A stretch of 64,000 nt of DNA from positions 1-64,000 of the forward strand of contig NZ_JACEZT010000010.1 of assembly GCF_014042345.1 (NCBI RefSeq). The letters are read 5' to 3'. Each line of letters starts with the position of its first letter. Within the stretch, counting starts at the first letter, position 1. The notes under the pieces are model-generated. The model worked only from the letters and a program-made list of their open reading frames with translations. It was not told the DNA's origin and ran no database searches. Source of the DNA: Rugamonas brunnea (GTDB lineage Bacteria; Pseudomonadota; Gammaproteobacteria; Burkholderiales; Burkholderiaceae_D). The position numbers and the translations under genes are program-made. This document shows, in pieces, positions 22,218 to 30,710 of this stretch.

Positions 22218-23093
22218 TCAAGCGATCAGCGCCTCCAGCGCCAGCGACGCCTTGTTGCGGTAGCGCGCCTGGTGCCGCAACAGGCGGAATGCGCGGGCCG
22301 GCAGCGCGAAATCGACCTTGCGCAGCAGGCCGGCCTGCAAATAGGCGGCCGCCACCCGTTCGGATACGACGGTGGCGAAGCCGCCAAACATGGCGGCGGC
22401 GCACACGGCCTCGTTGGACGGCAGCGTCAACGCCACGTCCAGCCGTTCGCCATCCATGCCGAGCGCGCCCAGCATGCCTTCGAACGCGGAGCGCGTGCCG
22501 GAGCCGTGCTCGCGCAACACCCAGCGCTCCGTCAGCAATTCTTCGCCCGTCACGGCGGCTTGGCCATCCCACCGGTGGCCGGGCGCCACCAGCACCGCGA
22601 TGCGATCCTCGGCCACCACCTGCACCGACAATTCCGCTTCATCGATTTCGCCTTCCACGAAGCCCAGGTCGGCCTCGCCCTCGACCACGGCCCGCGCCAC
22701 GCTCTGCGTGTTGCCGATGGTGAGCGTGAGTTCGATCTGCGGATAATGCTGGCGGAACCGCACCAGCAGCGCGGGCAACCAGTAGCTTGCGATGGTCTGG
22801 CTGGCGTGGATACGCAGCGCGCCCCGTTTCAGGCCGCCCAGCTCCGCCAGGGTCAGTTCGGCGTTGCGGGCCATGGCCAGCGTGGCCTGCGCCTCGGCCA
22901 GGAAGATGCGGCCCGCTTCACTCAATTCGATGCGCCGCCCAACGCGGTTGAACAAGGGCGTGCCGTAGCGGTCTTCCAGCGCCCGGATGGCGGCGCTGAC
23001 GGCCGAAGGCGTGAGCGCCAGCGCATTGGCCGCCTGCGTCAGGTGTTCGCGCTCGGCGACGGCGATAAAAATCCGTAATTGGTCTAACGTCAT
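22218..23093 (-). CDS. LysR-type transcriptional regulator
   Basis: A 291-residue regulator. The winged helix-turn-helix occupies residues 1-60 (DQLRIFIAVAEREHLTQAANAL, LTPSAVSAAIRALEDRYGTPLF), a linker helix follows, and two periplasmic-binding-like subdomains form the effector domain (about 90-290). The sequence resembles the CbbR/YeiE branch, and the convergent neighbour is a YeiH-type transporter, so that gene is the natural candidate target. The effector is unknown. Confidence 0.9.
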   Translation of the reverse strand: MTLDQLRIFIAVAEREHLTQAANALALTPSAVSAAIRALEDRYGTPLFNRVGRRIELSEAGRIFLAEAQATLAMARNAELTLAELGGLKRGALRIHASQTIASYWLPALLVRFRQHYPQIELTLTIGNTQSVARAVVEGEADLGFVEGEIDEAELSVQVVAEDRIAVLVAPGHRWDGQAAVTGEELLTERWVLREHGSGTRSAFEGMLGALGMDGERLDVALTLPSNEAVCAAAMFGGFATVVSERVAAAYLQAGLLRKVDFALPARAFRLLRHQARYRNKASLALEALIA

Positions 23094-23167
23094 GAAATAG
23101 CGGGGATCCAGGCTGGCCGGCCAAGCGCGGCAAGTCCAGATTGTATAGCCTGCGCCACTACCGGCGC

Positions 23168-23191
23168 AAAAACGGAGGCCGCAGCCTCCGT
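23168..23191 (-). terminator. Intrinsic terminator of the PEP-CTERM gene
   Basis: An 8-bp stem (23172-23179 with 23184-23191), CGCA loop and, on the minus strand, a following run of five T. It lies 19 bases past the stop codon of the PEP-CTERM gene. Confidence 0.85.
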
Positions 23192-23209
23192 CCGGTCAAA
23201 CAATGATGC

Positions 23210-23746
23210 TTAGGCCGCGTCGTTGCGGCGACGGCTGCGGTAGGCGATCAGGATAGCGCCTGCAGCCAGCATGCCGTAGGTGGCAGGCTCAGGCACGGCC
23301 GAGGTGATCACGGTGCCGCTGTAGCTGGTCGGTGCGCCGGACAGGACCTGGCCCGTCACCAGCAGGTAGTAGCTGTCTGGCACCAGATGGCTGCTCACCA
23401 GCGTCCACAGGTCCACCTTGCCATCGAGCACTTGGGTGCCGCCCAGCGACAGGCCGCCGGAATTGAACAGGGAGAAGCCGGTAATCTTGATGCCGTCCGT
23501 TTGGGCCGGGCTGATGGCCGACACATGCGCCACCAGATTGCCTGCGCCGCTGGTGGTGAAATTGTAACGATCGCTGAAGGTGTTGCCGCCATTGCCCAAG
23601 TCGAACACGTGGCCAAAGAAGTTGGCACCGGCGCCCAGGGTGAGCGTTTGGGCTGGCTGGCTGATATCGGCTGCGGCGGCGGTGCCACCCGCCAGTGCCG
23701 CGCCAGCCAGCGCGATGACGGCGAGCGCCGATTTAAGTTTAGTCAT
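23210..23746 (-). CDS. PEP-CTERM sorted protein (FxDxF type)
   Basis: A 178-residue secreted protein. It has a signal peptide (about 1-26, ending TAAAA), a beta-rich middle with an FSDRYNF motif close to the FxDxF/Y signature, and a C-terminal sorting signal: VPEPATYG, a hydrophobic helix and the basic tail YRSRRRN. Proteins of this type are processed by exosortase (EpsH/XrtA type) and are linked with exopolysaccharide. No exosortase gene is in the window. A terminator follows directly, so the gene is monocistronic. Confidence 0.88.
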   Translation of the reverse strand: MTKLKSALAVIALAGAALAGGTAAAADISQPAQTLTLGAGANFFGHVFDLGNGGNTFSDRYNFTTSGAGNLVAHVSAISPAQTDGIKITGFSLFNSGGLSLGGTQVLDGKVDLWTLVSSHLVPDSYYLLVTGQVLSGAPTSYSGTVITSAVPEPATYGMLAAGAILIAYRSRRRNDAA

Positions 23747-24077
23747 ATTACCTCCATGTTGAGCGGGACCACAGGCCCCGTTGATTGATCACATACTGCC
23801 TTTTGATCTTAGCATGGCAAAAATGACAGGATTAATCGTGCGGCATTGTTTCAATTCGTGCAGGAAATATTTCTATCAGTAAATTCCGTGCGCTGCACCG
23901 GCCAGGTATGCCAGCTCTGCCCTATGAAAAATCGGCCCGGATGGCTTGCCACGACCGTGGCTAGGCAGGTCGCGTAGGAGACTTCCTACGCAAAGACGAG
24001 AAAAATGCAAGTCAGTGCTGGAGGCACGGCGGCGCCATGGCGAACCATCCGCCAACCTCAGCCAGCGGGCGAGCAGC
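23747..24077. other. 331-base gap between the PEP-CTERM and SGNH genes
   Basis: The high-coordinate part borders the stop of the acylation operon, and the low-coordinate part is the promoter region of the PEP-CTERM gene (AT-richer, 23780-23880), where I see no clear -35/-10 pair. The gap holds one perfect 8-bp-arm palindrome (see 23972-23991). I see no credible small gene. Confidence 0.5.
23972..23991. repeat. Perfect palindrome GCGTAGGA-GACT-TCCTACGC
   Basis: Eight-base arms (23972-23979 and 23984-23991) with a 4-base spacer. It is the only strong palindrome in this gap. It may be an operator for the PEP-CTERM gene about 225 bases away, or an mRNA hairpin downstream of the acylation operon; there is no T-tract on the minus strand. 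Confidence 0.55.
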
Positions 24078-25277
24078 TTATGCCGGTGTGACGTTGCGGC
24101 GTTGGCTGGCGACGATGGCGCGCACCTCCCTGAGCAGGCCGGGCTGGGCCAGCAGGCAGGCCGCGCGCTCGCGCGCGATGCGCGCGCGATTCGCCTCCAG
24201 CGTGCCCGCGTCGAGCACCATGCCCAGGCCGTCGTAGCCCTTGCCCGTGGCCAGTGCGCGCAGCAGCTCATCGCCCAGCGCCTTCTTGAAGTGCCCGCCC
24301 TCCCAGTACCAATGCGTGGTCGCGGACGAGCCCTCGGCCGGCACTGCTTCGCACTGGCGCGGACCAAAGCCGCTGAAGTCGGCCAGCAGGATGCGGATGC
24401 CGGGATGGCGCGCCCGCGCTGTCGCGACTTCTTGCGCCAGGATCGCCTTCCACGCCTCGAACCATGGCCACAGCCCGGTTTCCTCGAACAGCAGCAGCAC
24501 CTGGGCGTGGTAGGGGTAGATCACCAGCTTGATGTCGCTGCCGGACGCGGCCAGCAGGTCGAGTATGCGGCGGGTATCCTGCCTGGCCTGACTGGCATTG
24601 AACCCGGCACGTGCCTTGCGCAGGTAGGTGGCCGCGTTCTCCTCGGCGCGGCGCTGGAAGATCAGGTGGTAGCCATCGAGGCGCGCATAAGCCAGGTATT
24701 CGCGCAACGGGTTGAAGCCGCGCGGACTCATGGTCTCCGCATAGGCATCCTGCTGGATGCGCAGCGTGCGCAGGCTGTCCTTGAGCGAGGTGAACGAATA
24801 CAGCGTATCGAAACGCCAGAATGCGCGGTCCACCGGATGGTCGGGCGCGGCAGACGGCGGCAGCAAGGGGACTGGACGCGGCGCCTCGGCATAATTGAGA
24901 AATTCCATGCCCACGATGGCGCTGGCCGGCTTGACGCCATGGGCGCGCAGCGTCGCGATCTGGCTGATCACGGAGTCCATGACGGAACCGGCGATGGCCA
25001 GGTTGTAGGCATTGCCCAGCGTGTCCGGATCAAACCCGATCTCGGCCCGCGAATTGCCGAAGATGAAATTAGCGGCGCCTGAACGCAGCGCGTTGGTGGC
25101 CTTGATCTCCTCCTGATAGCGCGTGAGCGCGGGCTTGATTGCATTGATCCCGGCGCGGTTGACGGCGCCATACAGGCCGTAGGGGTCGACCAAGTACACC
25201 AGCCCCACGCAAGCGGCACTGCCCGTCGCCAGGGTGAGCAGCAGCGTGCGCAGGAAGGAACGGGACCGGGTGCGCAT
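24078..25277 (-). CDS. SGNH/AlgJ-like protein partnered with MBOAT acyltransferase
   Basis: A 399-residue protein with one N-terminal membrane anchor (about 7-28) and the rest periplasmic. FIFGNSRAEIGFDP (about 73-86) looks like the SGNH block I with the nucleophile Ser, and a late THWYWEGGHFKKALGD contains a candidate catalytic His. Proteins of this kind sit beside MBOAT genes and complete transfer of acetyl groups to exopolysaccharide in the periplasm (AlgJ/AlgX, DltD and PatB logic). The ATG at 25277 lies 5 bases after the MBOAT stop; a longer open frame would start inside that gene. Polymer target is unknown. Confidence 0.75.
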   Translation of the reverse strand: MRTRSRSFLRTLLLTLATGSAACVGLVYLVDPYGLYGAVNRAGINAIKPALTRYQEEIKATNALRSGAANFIFGNSRAEIGFDPDTLGNAYNLAIAGSVMDSVISQIATLRAHGVKPASAIVGMEFLNYAEAPRPVPLLPPSAAPDHPVDRAFWRFDTLYSFTSLKDSLRTLRIQQDAYAETMSPRGFNPLREYLAYARLDGYHLIFQRRAEENAATYLRKARAGFNASQARQDTRRILDLLAASGSDIKLVIYPYHAQVLLLFEETGLWPWFEAWKAILAQEVATARARHPGIRILLADFSGFGPRQCEAVPAEGSSATTHWYWEGGHFKKALGDELLRALATGKGYDGLGMVLDAGTLEANRARIARERAACLLAQPGLLREVRAIVASQRRNVTPA

Positions 25278-25282
25278 CAGGA

Positions 25283-26794
25283 TCAGAACTGGAAGTAAAG
25301 GAAATCGCTGGGGCGGTTGAGCGAAAGAAGATCCAGCAAGGCGATCACCCCGATCACCACGCCCCACGCGCGCGTGGGCGCCCACGCGAGACGCGAAGGG
25401 CGATGCGCGCCGCTGGCACCGCTAGCACCACTGGCACCACTGGCGCCGCTATCGAGCGCGGGTGCGAAGCGCGCCATGATCTGCTGCGTGTTCGGACACA
25501 GGAACACGATGGCGGCGGCGGCGGCGACCGCGCTCCAGGTGTCGATGAACTGGCTGCCGCCACCACCGTAGAATGTGATGCCCCACCGTTCCACGCGCGG
25601 CAGCAGGCCGCCCAGCCGGCTGGCGAAGGCGTCCGGCAAAGCTATGCCATTGGCGCCACTCATGCCCGCCACGTAGGCCAGCGCCCCATGCAGGTCGGCG
25701 GCGCGGAAGAACACCCACGCATAGCACACGGCGACGAAGGTGATCGTCATCGCGGCACGGCGTCCCAGCGGCAGACGCAAGGCGCTCCAGGCATGGTGGA
25801 TGGCCAGGTAGATCCCATGCAGGCCGCCCCAGATGACGAAGTTCCAGCCGGCGCCGTGCCACAGGCCGCCCAGCAGCATGGTGACCATCAGGTTCACGTA
25901 GCGGCGCGCCTTGCCATGACGGTTGCCGCCCAGCGGCATGTACAAATAATCGCGCAGGAAGCGCGACAGAGTCATGTGCCAGCAGCGCCAGAACTCGCTG
26001 ATCGTGGCCGCCTTGTACGGTGACGCGAAATTGAGCGGCAAGCGCACGCCGAACAGGCGGGACAGGCCGATCGCCATGTCGGAATAGCCGGAAAAGTCGA
26101 AGTAAAGCTGGAAGGCGTAGGCCAGCACGCCACCCCAGGCGAGCAGCAGCGACGGGTTGCCGCCGTGATTGAATACCGCGTTCGCATAGGGCGCGAGGTT
26201 ATCGGCGATCAGCACCTTCTTCGCAAGCCCGGCGACGAAAATGGTGACGCCAACGGCGAAATCGAGCGCACGCGGACGGTAGATGGCCCGGTTCGCGAAC
26301 TGCGGCATCATCTCCTTGTGGTGCAGCACGGGGCCGGCCACCAAGTGGGGAAAGTAGGTCACGAACAGCAGGTAATGCGCGAACCGGCCCTCGCTGGCCT
26401 TGCCCTCGCAGGTATCGACCAGGAAGGCGATCTGGGTGAAGGTGAAGAATGATATGCCGACCGGCAGCACGATATCCGGCACCGGCAAGTGCGCGGAGGC
26501 GGCGAGGAAGCCCGCGTATTTGAACCAGCCTAGGGCCAGCAGGTTGGCGGCCACGCCCACCGCCAGCCAGCGCCGGCTCGGCCTGCTGCGCAACAAGGCG
26601 CCCAGCCGGTAGTTCAGCACCACCGAGGTCAGCAGCAAGGGCAGGAAGCGCGGATTCCAGTAGCCGTAGAAGAACAGCGAGGCTGCGGCCAGCCACCATG
26701 CGGCCGCGACCGGCGAGCGGCGCCCCAGCAGGAAAAACCCGGCCAGAACCACCGGCAGGAATAGCAGCAGGAATGGTTGCGAGTTGAATAACAT
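25283..26794 (-). CDS. MBOAT family O-acyltransferase (AlgI-like)
   Basis: A 503-residue polytopic membrane protein. It begins MLFNSQPFLLLFLPVV, the usual MBOAT opening, which is why I chose 26794 over 26824. PVGISFFTFTQIAFLVD, FPHLVAGPVLHHKEM, FDFSGYSDMAIGLSRLFG, FWRCWHMTLSRFLRDYLYMPLGGNR and the catalytic-His block GGLWHGAGWNF are all present. The family moves acetyl from a cytoplasmic donor to extracellular polysaccharide. It forms a two-gene operon with the SGNH-like gene. A Gly-Ala-Ser repeat lies near residue 450 in a loop before the last helix. Confidence 0.92.
   Translation of the reverse strand: MLFNSQPFLLLFLPVVLAGFFLLGRRSPVAAAWWLAAASLFFYGYWNPRFLPLLLTSVVLNYRLGALLRSRPSRRWLAVGVAANLLALGWFKYAGFLAASAHLPVPDIVLPVGISFFTFTQIAFLVDTCEGKASEGRFAHYLLFVTYFPHLVAGPVLHHKEMMPQFANRAIYRPRALDFAVGVTIFVAGLAKKVLIADNLAPYANAVFNHGGNPSLLLAWGGVLAYAFQLYFDFSGYSDMAIGLSRLFGVRLPLNFASPYKAATISEFWRCWHMTLSRFLRDYLYMPLGGNRHGKARRYVNLMVTMLLGGLWHGAGWNFVIWGGLHGIYLAIHHAWSALRLPLGRRAAMTITFVAVCYAWVFFRAADLHGALAYVAGMSGANGIALPDAFASRLGGLLPRVERWGITFYGGGGSQFIDTWSAVAAAAAIVFLCPNTQQIMARFAPALDSGASGASGASGASGAHRPSRLAWAPTRAWGVVIGVIALLDLLSLNRPSDFLYFQF
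25413..25448. repeat. 9-bp tandem repeat inside the MBOAT gene
   Basis: Four tandem copies of a 9-base unit (CTGGCACCA and variants with one or two changes) encode a Gly-Ala-Ser repeat in a predicted loop. Copy changes keep the frame, so length may vary between strains. Confidence 0.8.
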
Positions 26795-26829
26795 GGCCGG
26801 CACACCAAGGGAAATACCCAGCATAGGAC

Positions 26830-26848
26830 GGACCGCGTTTGGCGGTCC
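26830..26848. other. Hairpin upstream of the MBOAT gene
   Basis: GGACCGC (26830-26836) pairs with GCGGTCC (26842-26848) around 5 bases. It is in the 185-base gap between the small membrane protein gene and the MBOAT start. No T-tract follows, so terminator function is uncertain. Confidence 0.4.
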
Positions 26849-26979
26849 TGTGCCAGATCATGGTGTGCGGCGGCTGATCGATTGCAGCCAGTAGGCAACG
26901 CCCGTCGTCGGGCGCAGCTTGGGCCGGGCCTGCGGGCCGGAGTTCCCCCGGACTCAGCCGAGGGTGCGCATGGTTGCCA

Positions 26980-27225
26980 TCACGGGAAGGTCAAGTCCAG
27001 ACCGAGCATGTTACCAAAGAAGAAAGTAACGAAACCCAGGCCCACCAGCGTTACCCCGAAGACGACGGCCGCCTTGCCGCCAGCGCGCAGCACCGCGCGC
27101 ATCTCCTTCTTCTTGTCCTTGTCCTTCTTGCCCTGATCGTAATGCCACTTGATGGCGTAGAACATCCCCGTGCCGAGCACGAGAAGCTTGAACACAACTA
27201 AGACTACAGGAACCCAATCCATCAT
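26980..27225 (-). CDS. Small two-helix membrane protein, unknown function
   Basis: An 81-residue protein with hydrophobic helices at about 4-24 and 52-75, joined by a highly charged Lys/Asp segment (GKKDKDKKKE) that should be cytoplasmic. I do not recognise a family. Start at the ATG at 27225 is supported by GGAAA 8 bases upstream; a second ATG follows at 27222, and an in-frame ATG at 27258 would add 11 residues. It sits alone between the chemoreceptor gene and the MBOAT operon. Confidence 0.6.
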   Translation of the reverse strand: MMDWVPVVLVVFKLLVLGTGMFYAIKWHYDQGKKDKDKKKEMRAVLRAGGKAAVVFGVTLVGLGFVTFFFGNMLGLDLTFP

Positions 27226-27400
27226 TTTGAAATTTCCATGTTGCACATTACGAGACATACTACTGCAAAGCGATTCCCGTGCGTTGAGACATAATGTCCC
27301 AGTTTAGCGCCATGAACGATGATGATGGCCGCACTGCGACGCTAAGGATAGTCAACGGTGCGGCTGACGGATGGATGGCGAATGGATGCAAGGCCGCGCG

Positions 27401-29146
27401 TCAGAACTCCTCCCAGTCGTCATTGCCGGACGCACTGTTGACCACCGCCTTGGTGCGGGCAGGCCCCGCCACCGGGGCGGCCTTGGCCAATCGCGTCGCC
27501 GCCGGCTTGAGTGCCTTCACGGGCGCGGACCGTGCCACCGGCGCGGGCCGTGGCGCGGCGGGCCGGGCCGGGGCCATCCCTTCCAGCTTGAACACGCTCA
27601 CCACCTGGGCCAGCGATCCGGCCTGCTCCTGCAGCGAACTGGCGGCTGCCGACGCTTGCTCCACCAGCGCCACGTTCTGTTGGGTGATGGCGTCCATCTG
27701 GCCCATGTCGGCGTTGATCTGGTCCAGCCCCGCCGTCTGCTCCTGGCTGGCCTGGGTGATTTCGCCCATGATGTCGGCCACGCGCTGGATGCTGGTGACC
27801 ACTTCCTGCATCGTGGCTCCGGCCTCGTCCACCAGCCGCGCGCCGGTGCCTACCTTTTCGACCGAGTCGCCAATCAGCTCCTTGATTTCCTTGGCCGCGC
27901 CGGCGCTGCGCTGGGCCAGGTTGCGCACCTCGGACGCCACCACGGCAAAGCCGCGTCCCTGTTCGCCCGCCCTCGCCGCTTCCACGGCCGCGTTCAGGGC
28001 CAGGATATTGGTCTGGAACGCGATGCCGTCGATCACACCGATGATGTCGACGATCTTGCGCGAGGAATCGTTGATCGAGCCCATGGTCTGCACCACTTCG
28101 CTCACCACGGCGCCACCCTTGACGGCCACGGCCGAGGCCGACTGCGCCAGCTGGTTGGCCTGGCGCGCGTTATCCGCGTTCTGGCGCACGGTGCCCGTCA
28201 GCTGCTCCATGGCGTGCGCGGTGCGGTCCAGCGAACCGGCTTGCTCGCCGGTGCGGGCCGACAAGTCCAGATTGCCGGCCGCGATCTGGCCCGAGGCGCT
28301 GGCGATGGTGTCCGTGCTGCCCCGTACTTCATGCACGATGCTGGCCAGGTTGCCCTTCATCCGGTCCAGCGCCGTCAGCAGCGCACCGATCTCATTGTCG
28401 CTGCGCGATTCGATGCGTCCCGTGAGATCGCCGCCGGCCACCCGGGTGGCGATCGTCATGGCCTGTTCCAGCGGCGTGGAAATGGCGCGCAGCAGCGACC
28501 AGCCCACCACCGCGCCCACCAGCAAGCCAATGGCCAGCACGGCCACCATGGTCCAGGTGGTGGAGGCCAGGCTGGACCCCACGGCCGCATCGTTGGCCTT
28601 GGCCTTGGAGACGGCGAATTCGGTCAGGGCCTTCAGCGCCTCGTCGCCCTTGCGGTAGGACGGATTGATTTTCTTGATCAGGATGGATTCGGCCTCGTCC
28701 CACTGGTTGCCCTTGATGGCGGCGCCCGCCGCGTTGATGGCCTCAATGCCCAGGCCCGCGCTGTCGGCGTACCACTGTTGCGCGAGGCGCTTTTCCTCGG
28801 GTGAGGCGATACTGGCCTGATAGGCGTCCCAGCGCTTGGCCGTGCGCGCCGTGTACGTGGCGATCAGGTCGAAGTGCACGGTTAGCGGATGGTCGTGCAG
28901 CTTGGCCCAGGCCAGTTCCGGATTGTGCTGCAAGGCTTGCAGGATCTGGCTGCGGCTCAACTCCATGTCCAGCCGCATGGCGTTCAGCTCGGTGCTGTTT
29001 TGCTGGTCGCGCAGCGTCACCTGCTGGACCAGGCCCACGGAATGGCCGGCGCCGTAGATGCCCATCAGGCCATTGGCCAGCATCAACGCCAGCAGCACGG
29101 CCAGCGCGCCGATGACCAGCGTCCTGATCTTAAGATGTGCGAACAT
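27401..29146 (-). CDS. Methyl-accepting chemotaxis protein
   Basis: A 581-residue chemoreceptor. A first membrane helix (about 10-30), a four-helix-bundle type periplasmic domain (30-190), a second helix (190-212), HAMP (about 212-265) and a long signalling domain with the tip region [37 protein letters not shown]. The C-terminus ends DDWEEF, a CheR/CheB-tether-like pentapeptide after a Pro/Ala/Lys linker. GGGAG lies 5 bases before the chosen ATG at 29146. Ligand unknown; no che gene is nearby. Confidence 0.93.
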   Translation of the reverse strand: MFAHLKIRTLVIGALAVLLALMLANGLMGIYGAGHSVGLVQQVTLRDQQNSTELNAMRLDMELSRSQILQALQHNPELAWAKLHDHPLTVHFDLIATYTARTAKRWDAYQASIASPEEKRLAQQWYADSAGLGIEAINAAGAAIKGNQWDEAESILIKKINPSYRKGDEALKALTEFAVSKAKANDAAVGSSLASTTWTMVAVLAIGLLVGAVVGWSLLRAISTPLEQAMTIATRVAGGDLTGRIESRSDNEIGALLTALDRMKGNLASIVHEVRGSTDTIASASGQIAAGNLDLSARTGEQAGSLDRTAHAMEQLTGTVRQNADNARQANQLAQSASAVAVKGGAVVSEVVQTMGSINDSSRKIVDIIGVIDGIAFQTNILALNAAVEAARAGEQGRGFAVVASEVRNLAQRSAGAAKEIKELIGDSVEKVGTGARLVDEAGATMQEVVTSIQRVADIMGEITQASQEQTAGLDQINADMGQMDAITQQNVALVEQASAAASSLQEQAGSLAQVVSVFKLEGMAPARPAAPRPAPVARSAPVKALKPAATRLAKAAPVAGPARTKAVVNSASGNDDWEEF

Positions 29147-29390
29147 GTCTACTCCCTTGGTATTGTTCTTGGTTACTTGCCATTTTTCATGGTTGTTAAA
29201 TTTCCAACTGGAACTCGCTAACAATTCCCTCGTACAATACGCAAAAAATCACAATTGAAACTCACACATTTTCACTATGGAACAATTGATCTAAATATCA
29301 TGTTGCAAGTGAGTGTGACGCACCCCGGCGCACGCCGAATTCAACGATAATGTGGGCACGCCGCCGCATAGACCTTTCCCGCACCATCAC

Positions 29391-29879
29391 ATGAGCCAAC
29401 TGAACATCATCGTCGCCATGGACGCCCAGCGCGGCATCGGCATTGCCAATACCCTGCCCTGGCGCCTGCCGGAAGACCTGGCCCATTTCAAGCGCCTGAC
29501 GACGGGCCATCCCATCCTGATGGGACGCAAGACCTTCGAATCCATCGGCCGCCCGCTGCCGGGCCGGCGCAACATCGTCATCACCCGCAACGCCGACTGG
29601 CGCCACGACGGCGTCGAAACGGCCGCCTCGCTGGAGGCCGCCATTGCATTGGTGCAAGATGTGCCCGCCTACATCATAGGCGGCGCCGAGATCTACGGAC
29701 AGGCGCTGGCACTGGCCGATCAACTTGACCTGACCTGCATCAACCAGACCTTCGCCTGCGACGCGTTCTTCCCCGCCATCGCCGAAGATGCGTGGGTCGA
29801 GACGGCGCGCGAGGCGCACGTATCGGCCACCGGCCTGGAATATGCCTTCGTCACGCTGCGCCGCCGGGCCGCCCCATAA
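29391..29879 (+). CDS. folA: Dihydrofolate reductase
   Basis: A 162-residue NADPH-dependent reductase that regenerates tetrahydrofolate, used up by thymidylate synthase. The N-terminal IIVAMDAQRGIGIANTLPWRLPEDLAHFK contains the Met20-type loop and the substrate-binding Asp (in PEDLAHFK); GRKTFESIGRPLPGR and YIIGGAEIY follow as expected. The ATG at 29391 gives the standard N-terminus; an upstream in-frame start adds a His/Pro head typical of read-through. A GATAAT at 29345-29350 is a possible -10 box. Confidence 0.96.
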   Translation: MSQLNIIVAMDAQRGIGIANTLPWRLPEDLAHFKRLTTGHPILMGRKTFESIGRPLPGRRNIVITRNADWRHDGVETAASLEAAIALVQDVPAYIIGGAEIYGQALALADQLDLTCINQTFACDAFFPAIAEDAWVETAREAHVSATGLEYAFVTLRRRAAP

Positions 29880-29920
29880 CGTCCCATCCAGATCCATCTT
29901 TTTAGAGGAAACAACCAACC

Positions 29921-30541
29921 ATGTCAGGTCACGGATTTCACGTACACGGCCCGCACGACCACGCGGTGGAACACGCCGCCCACGGCGGTGATGATTTTTC
30001 CAACAACATCGCTGTCATGACGGCTATCCTGGCCACCGTGGGCGCCATGTTTGGCTACCAGGGCGGCGCCACCCAGAACGACGCGGCCCTGTTCAAGAAC
30101 AACGCCGCCATCGACAAGACCCAGGCCGCCAATAGCTGGAACTACTACCAGGCCAAGTCCAACAAGCAGAACCTGGCCGAACTGGCCATCACCCTGCCCG
30201 GCGTGGACGTGGAACGCTACAAGTCGGAAGTGGCGCGCTACAAGGCGGAAAAGGAAGACATCAAGAAGGAAGCGGAGAAGTGGGAGGAGTCGTCCAAGGA
30301 ATGGAACCACAAGTCCGATGAGGCCATGCACGCCCACCACCAGTGGGCGCTGGCCACCACGGCCGAGCAGATCGCCATTTCGCTGGCGGCCATCACTTTG
30401 TTGACAAGGAAGAAATGGCTGCAGGCGGCCGCGTATGGCGTGGCCGGTGTCGGCATCGCGCTGGGCGCGTTCGCGTGGCTGCACGTGGACCCGCTGGGCG
30501 CCCTGCTGCTCAAGCTGGGCGGCGGCGCCGCCGGCCACTGA
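29921..30541 (+). CDS. DUF4337 family membrane protein
   Basis: A 206-residue protein. A His-rich N-terminus (about 1-25), a membrane helix (30-48), a long charged helical or coiled-coil segment (60-145; YKSEVARYKAEKEDIKKEAEKW) and two C-terminal helices (about 150-168 and 172-200). This fits DUF4337, whose function is unknown. AGAGGAAA precedes the ATG by 10 bases. The gene is 41 bases after folA and may share its transcript. Confidence 0.82.
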   Translation: MSGHGFHVHGPHDHAVEHAAHGGDDFSNNIAVMTAILATVGAMFGYQGGATQNDAALFKNNAAIDKTQAANSWNYYQAKSNKQNLAELAITLPGVDVERYKSEVARYKAEKEDIKKEAEKWEESSKEWNHKSDEAMHAHHQWALATTAEQIAISLAAITLLTRKKWLQAAAYGVAGVGIALGAFAWLHVDPLGALLLKLGGGAAGH

Positions 30542-30626
30542 AGCGGACGGCGCGATCGCGGAAAATGCGCTAATTTTTTCACCACGGCGCCCCCATTTCT
30601 GCGAGAATCCCGTTCTTAATTTTTTT

Positions 30627-30710
30627 ATGCGCCCCGAAACACCGTCACGGGCGCCCAGCCCGCCCCTGTACAACAGTCAGGGGCGGTCTTCTTTTCTGGA
30701 GACAGTATGA
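30627..30710 (+). CDS. Possible 27-codon leader ORF before the decarboxylase
   Basis: An ATG at 30627 opens a 27-codon frame that ends in a TGA overlapping the decarboxylase ATG by 4 bases. It contains three Arg codons (CGC at 2, CGG at 8 and 20) and is Pro/Ser-rich. It runs through both hairpins of the leader. There is no Shine-Dalgarno sequence (a T-tract precedes it), so translation is unproven. Enteric speF has an arginine/ornithine-sensing leader peptide; the parallel is only structural. Confidence 0.3.
   Translation: MRPETPSRAPSPPLYNSQGRSSFLETV
30629..30695 (+). promoter_or_regulatory. Attenuator-like leader with an intrinsic terminator
   Basis: A first hairpin pairs 30629-30636 with 30648-30654 (one bulge). 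A second pairs 30660-30668 with 30678-30686 (9 bp, all matched) and is followed by TCTTCTTTT, an intrinsic terminator only 11 bases before the decarboxylase ATG. Bases 30649-30653 (GGGCG) can instead pair with 30661-30665 (CGCCC), which would break both hairpins. No promoter fits between the terminator and the gene, so transcripts must pass it. Confidence 0.6.
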
